A DNA stretch of 64,000 nucleotides from Hyphomonas neptunium ATCC 15444. GTDB taxonomy: Bacteria > Pseudomonadota > Alphaproteobacteria > Caulobacterales > Hyphomonadaceae. The notes under the pieces were generated by a model that saw nothing but the letters and a program-made list of their open reading frames with translations, searched no databases and was not told the origin of the DNA. Position numbers and translations under genes: made by a program. This document shows positions 54,082-63,769 of the stretch, one piece after another. Each line of letters starts with the position of its first letter. The first letter of the stretch is position 1. The stretch covers positions 3,100,001 to 3,164,000 of the forward strand of contig NC_008358.1 of assembly GCF_000013025.1 (NCBI RefSeq). The letters run 5' to 3'.

Positions 54082-56466
54082 ATGCCTCTTTCTTTCAAAC
54101 AGCTGAAAACCATTGAGCAGCGCCTCCTCTGGCTGGCCGCCTGGACGGTTCACAATGCCAACCATCTTCGCGAGAAGGCGGACGATGATGTGAAGGTGGG
54201 CGGGCATCAGGCGAGCTGCGCATCGATTGTGTCGATCATGACGGCGCTCTATTTCCATGTGCTGCGGCCCGAAGACCGGGTGGCGGTTAAGCCCCATGCC
54301 GCGCCGGTGTTCCATGCGATGCATTACCTGATGGGCAGCCAGACGCGCGAGAAGCTGGAAAATTTCCGGGGCTATGGCGGGGCGCAGTCCTATCCCTCGC
54401 GCACCAAGGATATTGATGACGTGGATTTCTCCACCGGATCGGTTGGCCTGGGTGTAGCGGAGACAGCTTTTGCCTCGATCATTCAGGACTACCTGATTGC
54501 CCGTCCGTGGACGGATTTTGGCTCGGGCAAACGCCCCGCCGGCCGGATGGTGGCGCTGGTGGGTGACGCTGAGCTGGACGAGGGCAATGTGTATGAATGC
54601 CTTCAGGAAGGCTGGAAGCATGGCCTGCGCAATACCTGGTGGATCATCGACTATAACCGGCAGAGCCTCGACGGCGTGGTACATGAAGGGCTCTGGACGA
54701 AGATCGAGGCGATCTTCAAGGCGTTTGGCTGGCGCGTAGAGGTGTTGCGCTTTGGCGCGTTGCAGCGGGCCGCCTTTGCAGAACCGGGCGGCGAGCGCCT
54801 GAAACAGTGGATCGAGGACTGCCCCAATCCGCTCTATTCGGCCCTCACCTATATGGGCGGCGCGGCATGGCGCAAGCGTCTGCTGGACGACATTGGCGAT
54901 CAGGGCGACGTGGCCGCCTTGCTCGAGAAGCGCTCGGATACGCAGCTCAGTGAACTGATGAACAATCTGGGCGGGCAATGCCTGGAGACGTTGCTGGAGG
55001 CCTTCTCCCGCGCCGATGACGAGCGGCCAACGGTGTTCCTCGCCTATACGATCAAGGGATGGAGCACGCCGCTTGCGGGGCATAAGGACAACCATGCCGG
55101 CCTGATGACCAAGGCACAGATGGCCGATTTCCAGAAGGTGATGGGCGTCGCCGAGGGAGAGGAATGGGAGCCGTTTGCGACGGTGAAACAGCCCGGCGAT
55201 CTGCAAGCGGCGCTGGAGGATGTTGCGTTCTTCGCCAAGGGTGCCCGCCGTTACAGTGCGCCGCGGGTGCCCTCCCCCGGACCGGTGTTTCTGGAAGACG
55301 AGACGCTTTCCACGCAGGCCGGGCTTGGCAAGATCCTCGACAGCCTGGCGCGCGGCGATACGGAGCTGGCGCAGCGTATACTGACGACATCGCCGGATGT
55401 GACGGTGTCGACCAATCTGGGCGGCTGGGTGAACCGGCGCGGCCTGTTTGCGCGGGAGGCTGTGGCCGACACGTTCCGGGACCAGAAAATCCCCTCGGCG
55501 CAAAAATGGGCATTCTCTCCTGAGGGGCAGCATATCGAGCTGGGCATTGCGGAGATGAACCTGTTCCTGCTGCTGGGCGCAGCGGGGCTTTCCCATTCTC
55601 TCTTTGGCGAGCGGCTGATCCCGGTCGGGACGGTGTATGATCCGTTTGTGGCGCGGGGCCTCGATGCGCTGAATTATGCCTGTTATCAGGATGCGCGCTT
55701 CATTATTGCGGGCACGCCTTCGGGCGTGACGCTGGCCCCGGAGGGCGGCGCACACCAGTCCATCGGCGCGCAGCTGATCGGGATGAGCCAGGACGGCATC
55801 GTTTCCTTCGAACCGGCATTTCTGGACGAGCTGTCGATCATCATGGACTGGTCGTTCGACTATCTGCAGCGCGACGGCGAGGGCGACCCGGACGAGCGCA
55901 CCTGGCTGCGTGACGAGACGGGTGGATCGGTTTACCTGCGGCTTTCAACCCGGCCTGTTGAGCAGGTGCGCGCCTGGTCACGCGAAGACGCTGCGTTCCG
56001 GCAGGGCGTGATTGATGGCGGCTACTGGCTACGCAAGCCGGGCCCGAACGCCGAAGTCATCATTGCCTATCAGGGCGTGATAGCGCCCGAAGCGATCAAG
56101 GCAGCCGCGCGGATCGGCGAAGGGCGGCGCGACATTGGCGTTCTGGCGGTCACATCAGCCGACCGGTTGAATTCCGGCTGGACGGCGGCGCGCCGAGCAC
56201 GGGCGCGCGGGCAGAAGACCGCCATCAGCCAGATTGAGCGGTTGATGGACGGTGTGCCCCGGCACGCGCAGCTGATCACGGTGACGGATGGGCATCCGGC
56301 AACACTCGCCTGGATCGGCGGCGTAAAGGGCCATCCGGTGACCCCGCTGGGCGTCGAGCATTTTGGACAGACCGGCACGATCCGGGACCTCTACCGGCAC
56401 TTCATGATTGACGCTGATGCTATCGTCTCCGCGGCCAGCCACCTGTCTCCGGGTAAAAGCCTCTAG
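54082..56466 (+). CDS. Transketolase-like thiamine diphosphate enzyme (homodimeric pyruvate dehydrogenase E1-like)
   Basis: This 794-residue protein has the ThDP-binding motif ALVGDAELDEGNVYECLQEGWKHGLRNTWWIIDYNRQSLDG at about 160-200. The N-terminal HQASCASIVSIMTALYFHVL and GGAQSYPSRTKDIDDVDFSTGSVGLGVAETAFA are seen in AceE-type E1 and related transketolases, and the pyrimidine half EGQHIELGIAEMNLFLLLGAAGLSHSLFGERLIPVG carries the conserved Glu. It is shorter than AceE (about 890). No E2 or E3 gene is nearby, so the partner and substrate are open; it may act as a stand-alone 2-oxoacid enzyme. Confidence 0.85.
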   Translation: MPLSFKQLKTIEQRLLWLAAWTVHNANHLREKADDDVKVGGHQASCASIVSIMTALYFHVLRPEDRVAVKPHAAPVFHAMHYLMGSQTREKLENFRGYGGAQSYPSRTKDIDDVDFSTGSVGLGVAETAFASIIQDYLIARPWTDFGSGKRPAGRMVALVGDAELDEGNVYECLQEGWKHGLRNTWWIIDYNRQSLDGVVHEGLWTKIEAIFKAFGWRVEVLRFGALQRAAFAEPGGERLKQWIEDCPNPLYSALTYMGGAAWRKRLLDDIGDQGDVAALLEKRSDTQLSELMNNLGGQCLETLLEAFSRADDERPTVFLAYTIKGWSTPLAGHKDNHAGLMTKAQMADFQKVMGVAEGEEWEPFATVKQPGDLQAALEDVAFFAKGARRYSAPRVPSPGPVFLEDETLSTQAGLGKILDSLARGDTELAQRILTTSPDVTVSTNLGGWVNRRGLFAREAVADTFRDQKIPSAQKWAFSPEGQHIELGIAEMNLFLLLGAAGLSHSLFGERLIPVGTVYDPFVARGLDALNYACYQDARFIIAGTPSGVTLAPEGGAHQSIGAQLIGMSQDGIVSFEPAFLDELSIIMDWSFDYLQRDGEGDPDERTWLRDETGGSVYLRLSTRPVEQVRAWSREDAAFRQGVIDGGYWLRKPGPNAEVIIAYQGVIAPEAIKAAARIGEGRRDIGVLAVTSADRLNSGWTAARRARARGQKTAISQIERLMDGVPRHAQLITVTDGHPATLAWIGGVKGHPVTPLGVEHFGQTGTIRDLYRHFMIDADAIVSAASHLSPGKSL

Positions 56467-56611
56467 CCCGGGCCGTTTGCCGGATCTGTAGTAGGTGGTG
56501 CAGCTGCGCTGAGTATAAGTGCCGATAAGGCGGAGAATTCCCGCATTAAAACAACGTGATCTTTACCAGATTGGCGTAAACCAAGAGTTGGAGCTGATAC
56601 GGTTTGGGATT

Positions 56612-58411
56612 ATGTGGCTGGGTATCAAGTCAGGCCGTTGGCGGGCGGCCGTCTGGGCGATGCTCAGTTGTCTGTTGCTGCCCTCGCTTGCCATAGCGGG
56701 CGAGCCGCCGCGCAGTATCAATCTCGCGAGCCTGCCCGCAGACGCCGCATTTACACCCGCCCTGGAGATCGCCACGGGAATTGACCCGTCAGCCTTGCCC
56801 GAAGACGTTATCGCTTCTGCGAACGAGCTCGGCTTCAAATCTGCGGGCAAGAAGACGCCTCAGTTCTCGCCACGTGAGGGCGATGTGTGGCTGCGCTTTA
56901 CACTGACAAATCCGAGCCTGGATGTGCAATCTGCCAAGCTGGCACTGCGGTTTCCCTATCTGGAGCGTACCGATCTGTTTGAGCGGCGCGCCGATGGCAG
57001 CCTGCATCACAGCATGGCGGGATCGGCTGTTCCGATCACCGGCGCTGCCATCGCCGCAGCCTATCCCGCTTATCACCTGCATGTAGCCCCCAGCGAAACG
57101 CGGGAATATTTCATCCGCATACGAAGCTCATCCCTGATCCTGCTGCCCGTGACGATTGCCTCTGAAGCGGCATTCGCCCAGCGCATGACGATGGAAACGC
57201 TGGTGTGGAGCCTGATTGTTGGCGCTGCGCTGGCTTTTGCGATCTATGCCGCCTCGATGTCGTTTACAACGGCGAACGGGGCCTTCCGAATCTATATCTG
57301 CTTTGCCTTGTCTGCTGCGCTCTATATTCTTCTTTCGTCAGGTTTGATGAATGCGCTGCTGGGAACGCATGTGCACTTCAACTTTGCCCGGACGGTCTTT
57401 TTCACCCAAGCCATGGTGATGGCATTCGGCACAATGTTCATCATGGTGTTTCTCGACATGGAGAAACAGGCGCCGCGCCTTTACCGCATCTTCTACCTGA
57501 TTGCCTTCATCAGCGTACTGACCGGGATCAGCTTCCTGCTGCCGGCCTGGATTGGCCAGCTGAGCTTTGTCATTGCCACGGGGCTTGGTCCGATTGTCGT
57601 GGTGGCCGGGCTTGCGCTGATGTCAGCCAGCGGTGTCTCCGGCGCCCGCAGCGCGCTGGTTGCCTGGCTGCCTTGTCTGCTGGCTACCTTGTGGATTTAC
57701 CTGCGCATCTTCGATGTGACGCCCTATTTGCCGATCAATCATTTCCTGCTGCCGCTCGCCTTTGCGTTCACGCTGGCTTATCTGAGCGCGGTGCTGGGTG
57801 GACAGGTGCGTCAGGCGGAATTCTGGGCGAATACCGACGCGATGACCGGCCTTGGAAATCGCCGCCTGCTTGACCGGATCTGCGATCTGGAAAACCGGCA
57901 GACGAGTGAGCGTTACGCAACCGCCGTCGCGATCGACCTGGATAATTTCAAGCCGGTGAATGACACGTTTGGCCATGCCGCGGGCGATGCTGTGCTCGTC
58001 GCCATGGCAGAGAAACTCCGCGCGCATTTTGGCGGGCGGGGCGATATCTTCCGGGTGGGCGGGGATGAATTCCTGATCCTTGGATACCATTGGCAAAGCC
58101 GGATGGACATCATCACCCAGGCGAATGCGTTCCTGCAAGCCGCCCTCACGCCGCTGCAGTTTGAAAACAATTACATCTCTGTGGGCGCTAGCGTGGGAAT
58201 TGCGTTCCTCGATCATCGCACCGGCTTTTCAGGCATGCTGCGCCAGGCCGATGCCGAACTTTACCATGTAAAGTCTGCCGGGCGGGGCGGCATACGCATT
58301 TCCGATCAGCGCCAGCGCGACCGCCGGAGCAGTGAGCCGGTCGTCTTTGCAGAAAATGATGATACCGAAGAACGCGTCGCCAAGATGTTCGGTACATCCC
58401 AGCGCCGCTGA
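56612..58411 (+). CDS. 7TMR-DISM diguanylate cyclase (GGDEF)
   Basis: This protein is about 599 residues from the ATG at 56612. A signal-like first segment (MLSCLLLPSLAIAG) precedes a periplasmic 7TMR-DISMED2-like domain (about 30-170). Seven TM helices follow (about 180-390), as in 7TMR-DISM sensors. The C-terminal GGDEF domain (about 405-575) has the intact catalytic motif RVGGDEFLIL at 481-490. The RxxD product-inhibition motif is absent: the residues before GGDEF read GGRGDIFRV. So it probably makes c-di-GMP without classic feedback inhibition. A longer start at 56519 is possible but unlikely. Confidence 0.9.
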   Translation: MWLGIKSGRWRAAVWAMLSCLLLPSLAIAGEPPRSINLASLPADAAFTPALEIATGIDPSALPEDVIASANELGFKSAGKKTPQFSPREGDVWLRFTLTNPSLDVQSAKLALRFPYLERTDLFERRADGSLHHSMAGSAVPITGAAIAAAYPAYHLHVAPSETREYFIRIRSSSLILLPVTIASEAAFAQRMTMETLVWSLIVGAALAFAIYAASMSFTTANGAFRIYICFALSAALYILLSSGLMNALLGTHVHFNFARTVFFTQAMVMAFGTMFIMVFLDMEKQAPRLYRIFYLIAFISVLTGISFLLPAWIGQLSFVIATGLGPIVVVAGLALMSASGVSGARSALVAWLPCLLATLWIYLRIFDVTPYLPINHFLLPLAFAFTLAYLSAVLGGQVRQAEFWANTDAMTGLGNRRLLDRICDLENRQTSERYATAVAIDLDNFKPVNDTFGHAAGDAVLVAMAEKLRAHFGGRGDIFRVGGDEFLILGYHWQSRMDIITQANAFLQAALTPLQFENNYISVGASVGIAFLDHRTGFSGMLRQADAELYHVKSAGRGGIRISDQRQRDRRSSEPVVFAENDDTEERVAKMFGTSQRR

Positions 58412-58426
58412 TTGCGGGGCCGGCGG

Positions 58427-59269
58427 CTAGACGAGTATCTCGTAGAGATCGGTTCTCCGATCACGGAAGAAGCCCCAGGCGGCTCTTGCCCGGTCGATAT
58501 GCTCCAGATCGAAGGTGGCAACAATCACGCCTTCTTCCTTCCGGTCCAGATCGGCGGCAATCTCGCCGGTTTCATCGGTGATGAAGCTGGTGCCGTAGAA
58601 AACCTGCCCCTGCTCGTCCCCGACCCGGTTTGCGGCAACCACCGGGATGACGTTTGCGACCGCATGGCCCTGCATGCCCCGGCGCCAGCGCGCGGCGGTG
58701 TCCAGAGAGGCGTCCTGCGGCTCTGCGCCAATCGCGGTGGGATAGAGCAGCACATCGGCGCCCATGAGCGCCATCGAACGGGCCGCTTCGGGGAACCATT
58801 GATCCCAGCAGATGCCCACGCCGATCCGGCCCTTCATTGTGTTCCAGACCCGGAAGCCGGTATCGCCCGGCCGGAAATAATACTTCTCCTGATAGCCGGG
58901 ACCATCGGGAATGTGGCTCTTGCGATAAACGCCAAGCGGCGCGCCGTCCGCGTCAATCACGACGATGGAGTTGAAATAGTGCGGGCCTTCCTTCTCGTAG
59001 ATAGAGACCGGAATGACGACGCCAAGTTCTGCGGCAAGATCCGAGAGCTGATGAACGGCCGGATGGTCCTGCCACTCGAACGCGCGGGCGAAATGTTCTT
59101 CTTCCTGCGTCTTGCAGAAATAATATCCGCAGAACAGCTCCGGCGGCAGAATGACATCTGCGCCCTTGGCCGCCGCCTCGCGCACGAAACCGGCAACCCG
59201 GTCGATGTTCTCCTGAACATCGTCGGTGGGGGTAAACTGGATGGCTGCGAGCGTAATCGTCCGGGTCAT
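58427..59269 (-). CDS. aguB: N-carbamoylputrescine amidase
   Basis: AguB hydrolyses N-carbamoylputrescine to putrescine, CO2 and ammonia. The 280-residue protein is a nitrilase-superfamily enzyme: the catalytic Glu lies near the start of the enzyme, Lys in the PDGPGYQEKYYF region and the Cys in GICWDQWFPEAARSMALMGADVLLYPTAIG. PELFCGYYFCKTQEEEHFARA is the AguB hallmark. It is 16 bases downstream of aguA on the same strand, as in many bacteria. Confidence 0.95.
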   Translation of the reverse strand: MTRTITLAAIQFTPTDDVQENIDRVAGFVREAAAKGADVILPPELFCGYYFCKTQEEEHFARAFEWQDHPAVHQLSDLAAELGVVIPVSIYEKEGPHYFNSIVVIDADGAPLGVYRKSHIPDGPGYQEKYYFRPGDTGFRVWNTMKGRIGVGICWDQWFPEAARSMALMGADVLLYPTAIGAEPQDASLDTAARWRRGMQGHAVANVIPVVAANRVGDEQGQVFYGTSFITDETGEIAADLDRKEEGVIVATFDLEHIDRARAAWGFFRDRRTDLYEILV

Positions 59270-59285
59270 GAGCTTGGGCTCCTTG

Positions 59286-60269
59286 TCAGGCAGGAATTTC
59301 GCGGGTCATGCAGTGGAAACTGCCGCCGCCCGCGAGGATAGCACGCGCCGGCAGGCCAATCACTTCCCGGCCTGGGAACAGCGCCTTGAGATCGGACAGG
59401 GCAACGGCCGAGAAGCGGTCTTCATAGACCGGGACCAGGACGGCCCTGTTGGTGATCGTGAAGTTCATATGGCTGGCCGGAACCGGAACACCATCACCGA
59501 AATGCACCAGGCCCGGCGAAGGGATGCTCGACACCATGAGGCCATGCGACACAAGTGTGCGCTCGATCTCCTGGAGCGTTTCGGCATTGGGATCGTTCCG
59601 GTCTGCCGGATGCTGGCAGAGGACATGGCCCGGCGCGATGAAGCGCGCGATATTGTCGACATGGCCATCGGTGTGGTCGTTCATCAGGCCATCGCCGAGC
59701 CAGATGAATTCATCCACGCCAAGGGCCGCCGTGAGGCTTGCCTCGATCTCTGCCTGGGAAAGCTGGGGGTTGCGGTTGGGATTGAGCAGGCATTGGCGCG
59801 TTGTCAGCAGGCGGCCTTCGCCATCTGCGTCAATGCCGCCGCCTTCCAGAATGAGGCTGTGGCGCCGTGCAGGCAGGCTCTCGACACGGGCCACTTCCCC
59901 GGCGGTCTCCGTATCGCCTTCCATGAGGTATTTTCCGCCCCAGCCATTGAAGCGGAACACCTGCGCCTGGCGCGAGGCGCCCGTGCCGGTGACGACCGGG
60001 CCGGTATCGCGCAGCCAGATATCGCCGGTGGGAATCTCGACGATCTCCCCTGCCCCGCCGGTGGCCAGGCGCGCCGAGGCAGCCGCCTCGCGCGAGCCGC
60101 ACGCGATCTTGACCGGTACAAAGCTGGCCGCCTTGCGGATGAAGCCGGCAATTTCCGACCGGGCAGCGGTCAGATCGCCGCCCCATTCTTCGGCGAGGCG
60201 CGGCCAGCCAGCCCAGAGGGCGGCCTGAGGCGCCCATTCGGGCGGGAGGTGAGGATGTATATCAGTCAT
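59286..60269 (-). CDS. aguA: Agmatine deiminase
   Basis: AguA converts agmatine to N-carbamoylputrescine and ammonia. The 327-residue protein has the family motifs PPEWAPQAALWAGWPRLAEEWGGDL (N-terminal), ILEGGGIDADGEGRLLTT, DGLMNDHTDGHVDNIARF and the C-terminal catalytic Cys320 in AGGGSFHCMTREIPA. The core deiminase residues are intact. It is upstream of aguB with a 16-base gap, giving a two-gene putrescine-forming unit. Agmatine itself needs an arginine decarboxylase, not present in the window. Confidence 0.95.
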   Translation of the reverse strand: MTDIHPHLPPEWAPQAALWAGWPRLAEEWGGDLTAARSEIAGFIRKAASFVPVKIACGSREAAASARLATGGAGEIVEIPTGDIWLRDTGPVVTGTGASRQAQVFRFNGWGGKYLMEGDTETAGEVARVESLPARRHSLILEGGGIDADGEGRLLTTRQCLLNPNRNPQLSQAEIEASLTAALGVDEFIWLGDGLMNDHTDGHVDNIARFIAPGHVLCQHPADRNDPNAETLQEIERTLVSHGLMVSSIPSPGLVHFGDGVPVPASHMNFTITNRAVLVPVYEDRFSAVALSDLKALFPGREVIGLPARAILAGGGSFHCMTREIPA

Positions 60270-60293
60270 GTCGCGCGGGCCTTGCCACAGCTT

Positions 60294-60330
60294 GGGTCAA
60301 ACGAAAAGGGCGGCCTCGAAAGACCGCCCT
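60294..60330 (-). terminator. Intrinsic terminator of the TonB-dependent receptor gene
   Basis: On the minus strand AGGGCGG and CCGCCCT (60307-60313 and 60324-60330) make a perfect 7-pair stem with a 10-base loop, followed by TTTCGTTT. It lies 31 bases after the receptor stop. Confidence 0.75.
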
Positions 60331-60361
60331 CTCATATAATGTGCCTTCAGCGGAATTCCGC

Positions 60362-63300
60362 TTAGAAGGTGTACTTCACGCCAAGGCGGATCTGCCAGAG
60401 CGACGCGTTGTTGAGCGTCGATGCTTCGTCAACTTCCTCGTTAAATCCGGAGATGATGAGGCGGTTCTGGTCGTCCAACCCGTCCAATGTGTAGAGGCTG
60501 GCATTGCCTGGGAAGCCGTGCTCTTTCATGACGCCCCAATCATCGTTGATCAGGTTGCCGACATTGCGGATCACAACGAAGGCTTCGGTGCGGTCAGCCG
60601 CGCGCAGGCCTGGAAGTTCCTGAGCAAAACGGACGTCGAAGCGTGAGCGCCACGGGTCGTTCTCGGTGTTCCGGTCGATGATGCCGCCGCGATACTTCTG
60701 CAGGTCGTCCGAGCTGCCGACGAAGTTCACGAGCGATGCAAGAGCCGCCGCGTCAGAGAGCGGTGAGATGTTTGCATCGTCGAGACCGGTCGGAATGTAA
60801 GCCAGCTGCCGGCGGTTGCCGAAGATCGGGTCAAACGCTGTGTTCGAGCCAATCGTATAGCTGTAGGGCGAGCCCTGGTTGACCGTTCCGAACAGCGAGA
60901 ATTTCGACGCATAGTTCTGGATGAACTCACGGCGAGCATTCAAGTTGAAGGTGAAGCGGTGCGGGATCACGTAGTCGCTTACGCCGGTTTTCGGATTGAC
61001 CGGGTCAAACGTGGCGAAGTTGGTGAAGTTCGAGAAGGCCACCGAAGACGTCATCGGGTTTACGTCTTCCGCGTCCGTGTACGCGTAGCCAAGACCCCAA
61101 TCGATGCCGTTGTCATAAGACTTCGACAGGCCGAGCGAGAGCACGCGGGAGAAGCCTTTTTCTTCCGTGTTGGTCAGCATGAAGTCGTTGGTGTTGCCGC
61201 TGTAGATAGGACGGCCGTCGGCTGCGACGTCTTCCTGCTCCCACGAAATCGGCTGGATGTAGGCGGCTTCGTTGACTTTCGAATAGAGGAAGTCAGCCAT
61301 CAGGCGCCAGTCGTTGCCGTACCATGCGTCATCTGCACCAAAGTCGATGACCGTACCCAGAGCAAACTTCCAGTCAGACGGAATTTCGAAGTCGGGGTCG
61401 AGGGCGTTGACGGGGCCACGACCATTTGCATTTGCAACGGCATCAATCGATTCATCGGGGACGTTGATGAACGGGCTGCCAGCGCCGCCAGCATATGTGT
61501 AGTCGTTGATGTTGCCGCCGCGGATGCGGTCTTCGAACAGGGTTACACCGTTGTTGGAGTAGTTGTTCGAGATCCAGACGTTCGGGTTGCCGCCGGAATA
61601 GAGACCGAAGCCACCATGGAAGCGGATAGCGTCCGAGAAGTCATACTTGAAGCCAATGCGCGGCTGCAGCAGGTCGCGGCCATCCATGGTCGCGTCGTTG
61701 CGGAAGCCGTAATTCGTCAGGAAGCTCTGGTTGAGCGCCGGAGCATCGCCCGACGTGTAGTAGTCATAGCGCAGACCGGCCGTGACGTTGAAGTTCGGGG
61801 AAACCTGCCACGTGTCCTGAACGTAGGCTGTGTTGATTTCGTAGCCGAAGCTTGCAGCGCCGTCGTCCTGGTTGTTCGAACCCGCAGCGTTCTCATAACG
61901 GAAGTCAGAGAAGTTGCCGTCGATGAAGTCCTGCAGCGAGTCGAAGACCCACTCACCTTTGACTTCCTGAATGAACAGGTTGAACACGTCGAGCTCTTCA
62001 CGCTCTGCGCCGAAAGTCAGGAGGTGGTCGCCGACCTGCCAGTTGGCTTTCGCCTTGTAGACGTCGGAGGTGTAGATCAGGTCGTTTGCATGACGGCTGT
62101 CGTCTGCGCCGAGGTAGATCGTCGTTTCGTCAGAACCAACCGTGCGCGGCACGTTGATCTGAACTTCGCCGAAACCGTCAAAACCGGCAACCGGGTCCTG
62201 GACGGCATCGAACTCGACGCGGGTCACGCGCAGCTCGGTGTTGAAGTTGCTGGTCCAGTCGGAGTTCAGCGAGGCTGAATAGCTCTCGAGGAGGCCGCCG
62301 CGCTGGTAGAAGTGGTTACCGTCTGCAATCTCATCCGACCCGGAATCCGACGGGTTAAAGTTGAACGCCTCGTTTTTCATGTAGGCGAGCGCAGCGCGGT
62401 GGTTGTTGGTGATGTTCCAGTCGAGCTTGGCGAAGATTTTCTCGTCTTCGACCGGGATCGAGGTTGGCAGACCGCCGGCGACATAGCCGTACTGGTTCAC
62501 GGCAACATCAATGACCTGCTGATACAGCGCCGGATCAACGCTGGCGCGGGCCGGGCCGTTGTCGAAGAGGTTGACGGCTTCGTTCTTCTCATAAGCACCG
62601 AAGAAGAACAGACGGTCTTTCAGGATCGGCAGGCCGACATTGAAACCGTAGCGCTTGTCTTCGAAATCCTGCGAAGAGACTTCGTTACCTTCGACGGAAT
62701 CGCCGCGGAGGTCGTTGCTGGTGTAGTCATAGAACAGACCGCCATGGATCTCGTTCGTACCCGACTTGGTGACGGCGTTGATGTTACAAGCCGTGAACTG
62801 GCCGTATTCAACGTCAAACGGTGCGAGTTCGACAGAGACCTGCTGAATGGCGTCGAAGGAGAACGGGATGCTCTCGGTCGGGTAACCGTTCGAGTTCAGA
62901 CCGAAGCTGTCGCTCAGGCGGGCGCCGTCAACTGTCAGCGAGTTGTAGCGGGGGTTAGCGCCGGCGCACTGGATGGCGTCGTTGAAGCCGTCGTCGATGT
63001 AGACGCGCGGGTCGAAGCGCAGAACGTCCTTGAGATCGCGGCTGATGACAGGCGCGTTCTGAAGCGTTTCAAGGTTGTAGGAAGCCGACGGGCCGGTTGC
63101 GACCTGGGCGATCTGCGCCGAACCGGTCACCACAACCGTGTCGAGGCGGGCGGTGTCATCGGCAGCAGCCATCGTGATGTCGATGACCGAGACGTCACCG
63201 AGACCGGTGAAGATGTTTTCGACGCGGCTGGTGGGCAGGCCTTCTGCCGTGACGGTGAAGCTGAAAGGGCCACCGACGCGCAGGTTCTGCGTCGTGTACT

Positions 63301-63508
63301 GGCCATTTGCGTTGGTGGTGGCGCTCGTCACGGTGCCTGTTGGCTCGTGAACAATGCTGACGACCGCGCCGGCAACAGGCTGGCCTTCAGCCGTCGTCAC
63401 AGCGCCGCGAGCGTTGGATGTGGTCACCTGTGCGTAAACTGCAGCGACCGGCGCAAGCGCCGCGATAACTGCGATCGATGCGCTCCGCGCATAGAAATTC
63501 TTGATCAT
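60362..63508 (-). CDS. Oar-like TonB-dependent outer-membrane receptor with carboxypeptidase-regulatory-like N-domain
   Basis: This 1048-residue protein has a Sec signal (MIKNFYARSASIAVIAALAPVAAVYA). Residues about 30-110 form a carboxypeptidase-regulatory-like domain (ARGAVTTAEGQPVAGAVVSI). A plug domain follows (YNLETLQNAPVISRDLKDVLRFDPRVYID), then a long beta barrel ending in WQIRLGVKYTF with the terminal Phe needed for outer-membrane insertion. Oar-type receptors take up large or complex substrates with TonB energy. No TonB or substrate gene is adjacent, so the ligand is unknown. It is followed by an intrinsic terminator. Confidence 0.92.
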   Translation of the reverse strand: MIKNFYARSASIAVIAALAPVAAVYAQVTTSNARGAVTTAEGQPVAGAVVSIVHEPTGTVTSATTNANGQYTTQNLRVGGPFSFTVTAEGLPTSRVENIFTGLGDVSVIDITMAAADDTARLDTVVVTGSAQIAQVATGPSASYNLETLQNAPVISRDLKDVLRFDPRVYIDDGFNDAIQCAGANPRYNSLTVDGARLSDSFGLNSNGYPTESIPFSFDAIQQVSVELAPFDVEYGQFTACNINAVTKSGTNEIHGGLFYDYTSNDLRGDSVEGNEVSSQDFEDKRYGFNVGLPILKDRLFFFGAYEKNEAVNLFDNGPARASVDPALYQQVIDVAVNQYGYVAGGLPTSIPVEDEKIFAKLDWNITNNHRAALAYMKNEAFNFNPSDSGSDEIADGNHFYQRGGLLESYSASLNSDWTSNFNTELRVTRVEFDAVQDPVAGFDGFGEVQINVPRTVGSDETTIYLGADDSRHANDLIYTSDVYKAKANWQVGDHLLTFGAEREELDVFNLFIQEVKGEWVFDSLQDFIDGNFSDFRYENAAGSNNQDDGAASFGYEINTAYVQDTWQVSPNFNVTAGLRYDYYTSGDAPALNQSFLTNYGFRNDATMDGRDLLQPRIGFKYDFSDAIRFHGGFGLYSGGNPNVWISNNYSNNGVTLFEDRIRGGNINDYTYAGGAGSPFINVPDESIDAVANANGRGPVNALDPDFEIPSDWKFALGTVIDFGADDAWYGNDWRLMADFLYSKVNEAAYIQPISWEQEDVAADGRPIYSGNTNDFMLTNTEEKGFSRVLSLGLSKSYDNGIDWGLGYAYTDAEDVNPMTSSVAFSNFTNFATFDPVNPKTGVSDYVIPHRFTFNLNARREFIQNYASKFSLFGTVNQGSPYSYTIGSNTAFDPIFGNRRQLAYIPTGLDDANISPLSDAAALASLVNFVGSSDDLQKYRGGIIDRNTENDPWRSRFDVRFAQELPGLRAADRTEAFVVIRNVGNLINDDWGVMKEHGFPGNASLYTLDGLDDQNRLIISGFNEEVDEASTLNNASLWQIRLGVKYTF

Positions 63509-63769
63509 GTGGACTTCCCCGGATTTCGACCATCACCACGGTCCCCTCGCGAGACCGGGTTTGGCGAGGCCTTAACCCCGCTGAGTGACAGATTAGTGAC
63601 AAGCGTTTGAAGGTTCAGCATCCCATTTCTCATCGCGGTCGGTTTTTTGGTTGCGATGCAAAAATGACACGCTGTTAATACCTGAAGTGCCCCTTCAAAC
63701 AGCGTCGGCCTCTGTATTTGAGCCGTCGAAGCGGCCATAAGACGCGCACAAAGCCTCTTGGAACCCGCC

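Noticed and set aside
54061-55755. 564-codon minus-strand frame opposite the AceE-like gene
   Set aside because: The plus-strand frame has ThDP motifs. The antisense frame is Arg/His-rich and featureless.
60959-63610. Long plus-strand frames opposite the TonB receptor
   Set aside because: They mirror the receptor's codon pattern and lack motifs or ribosome sites.
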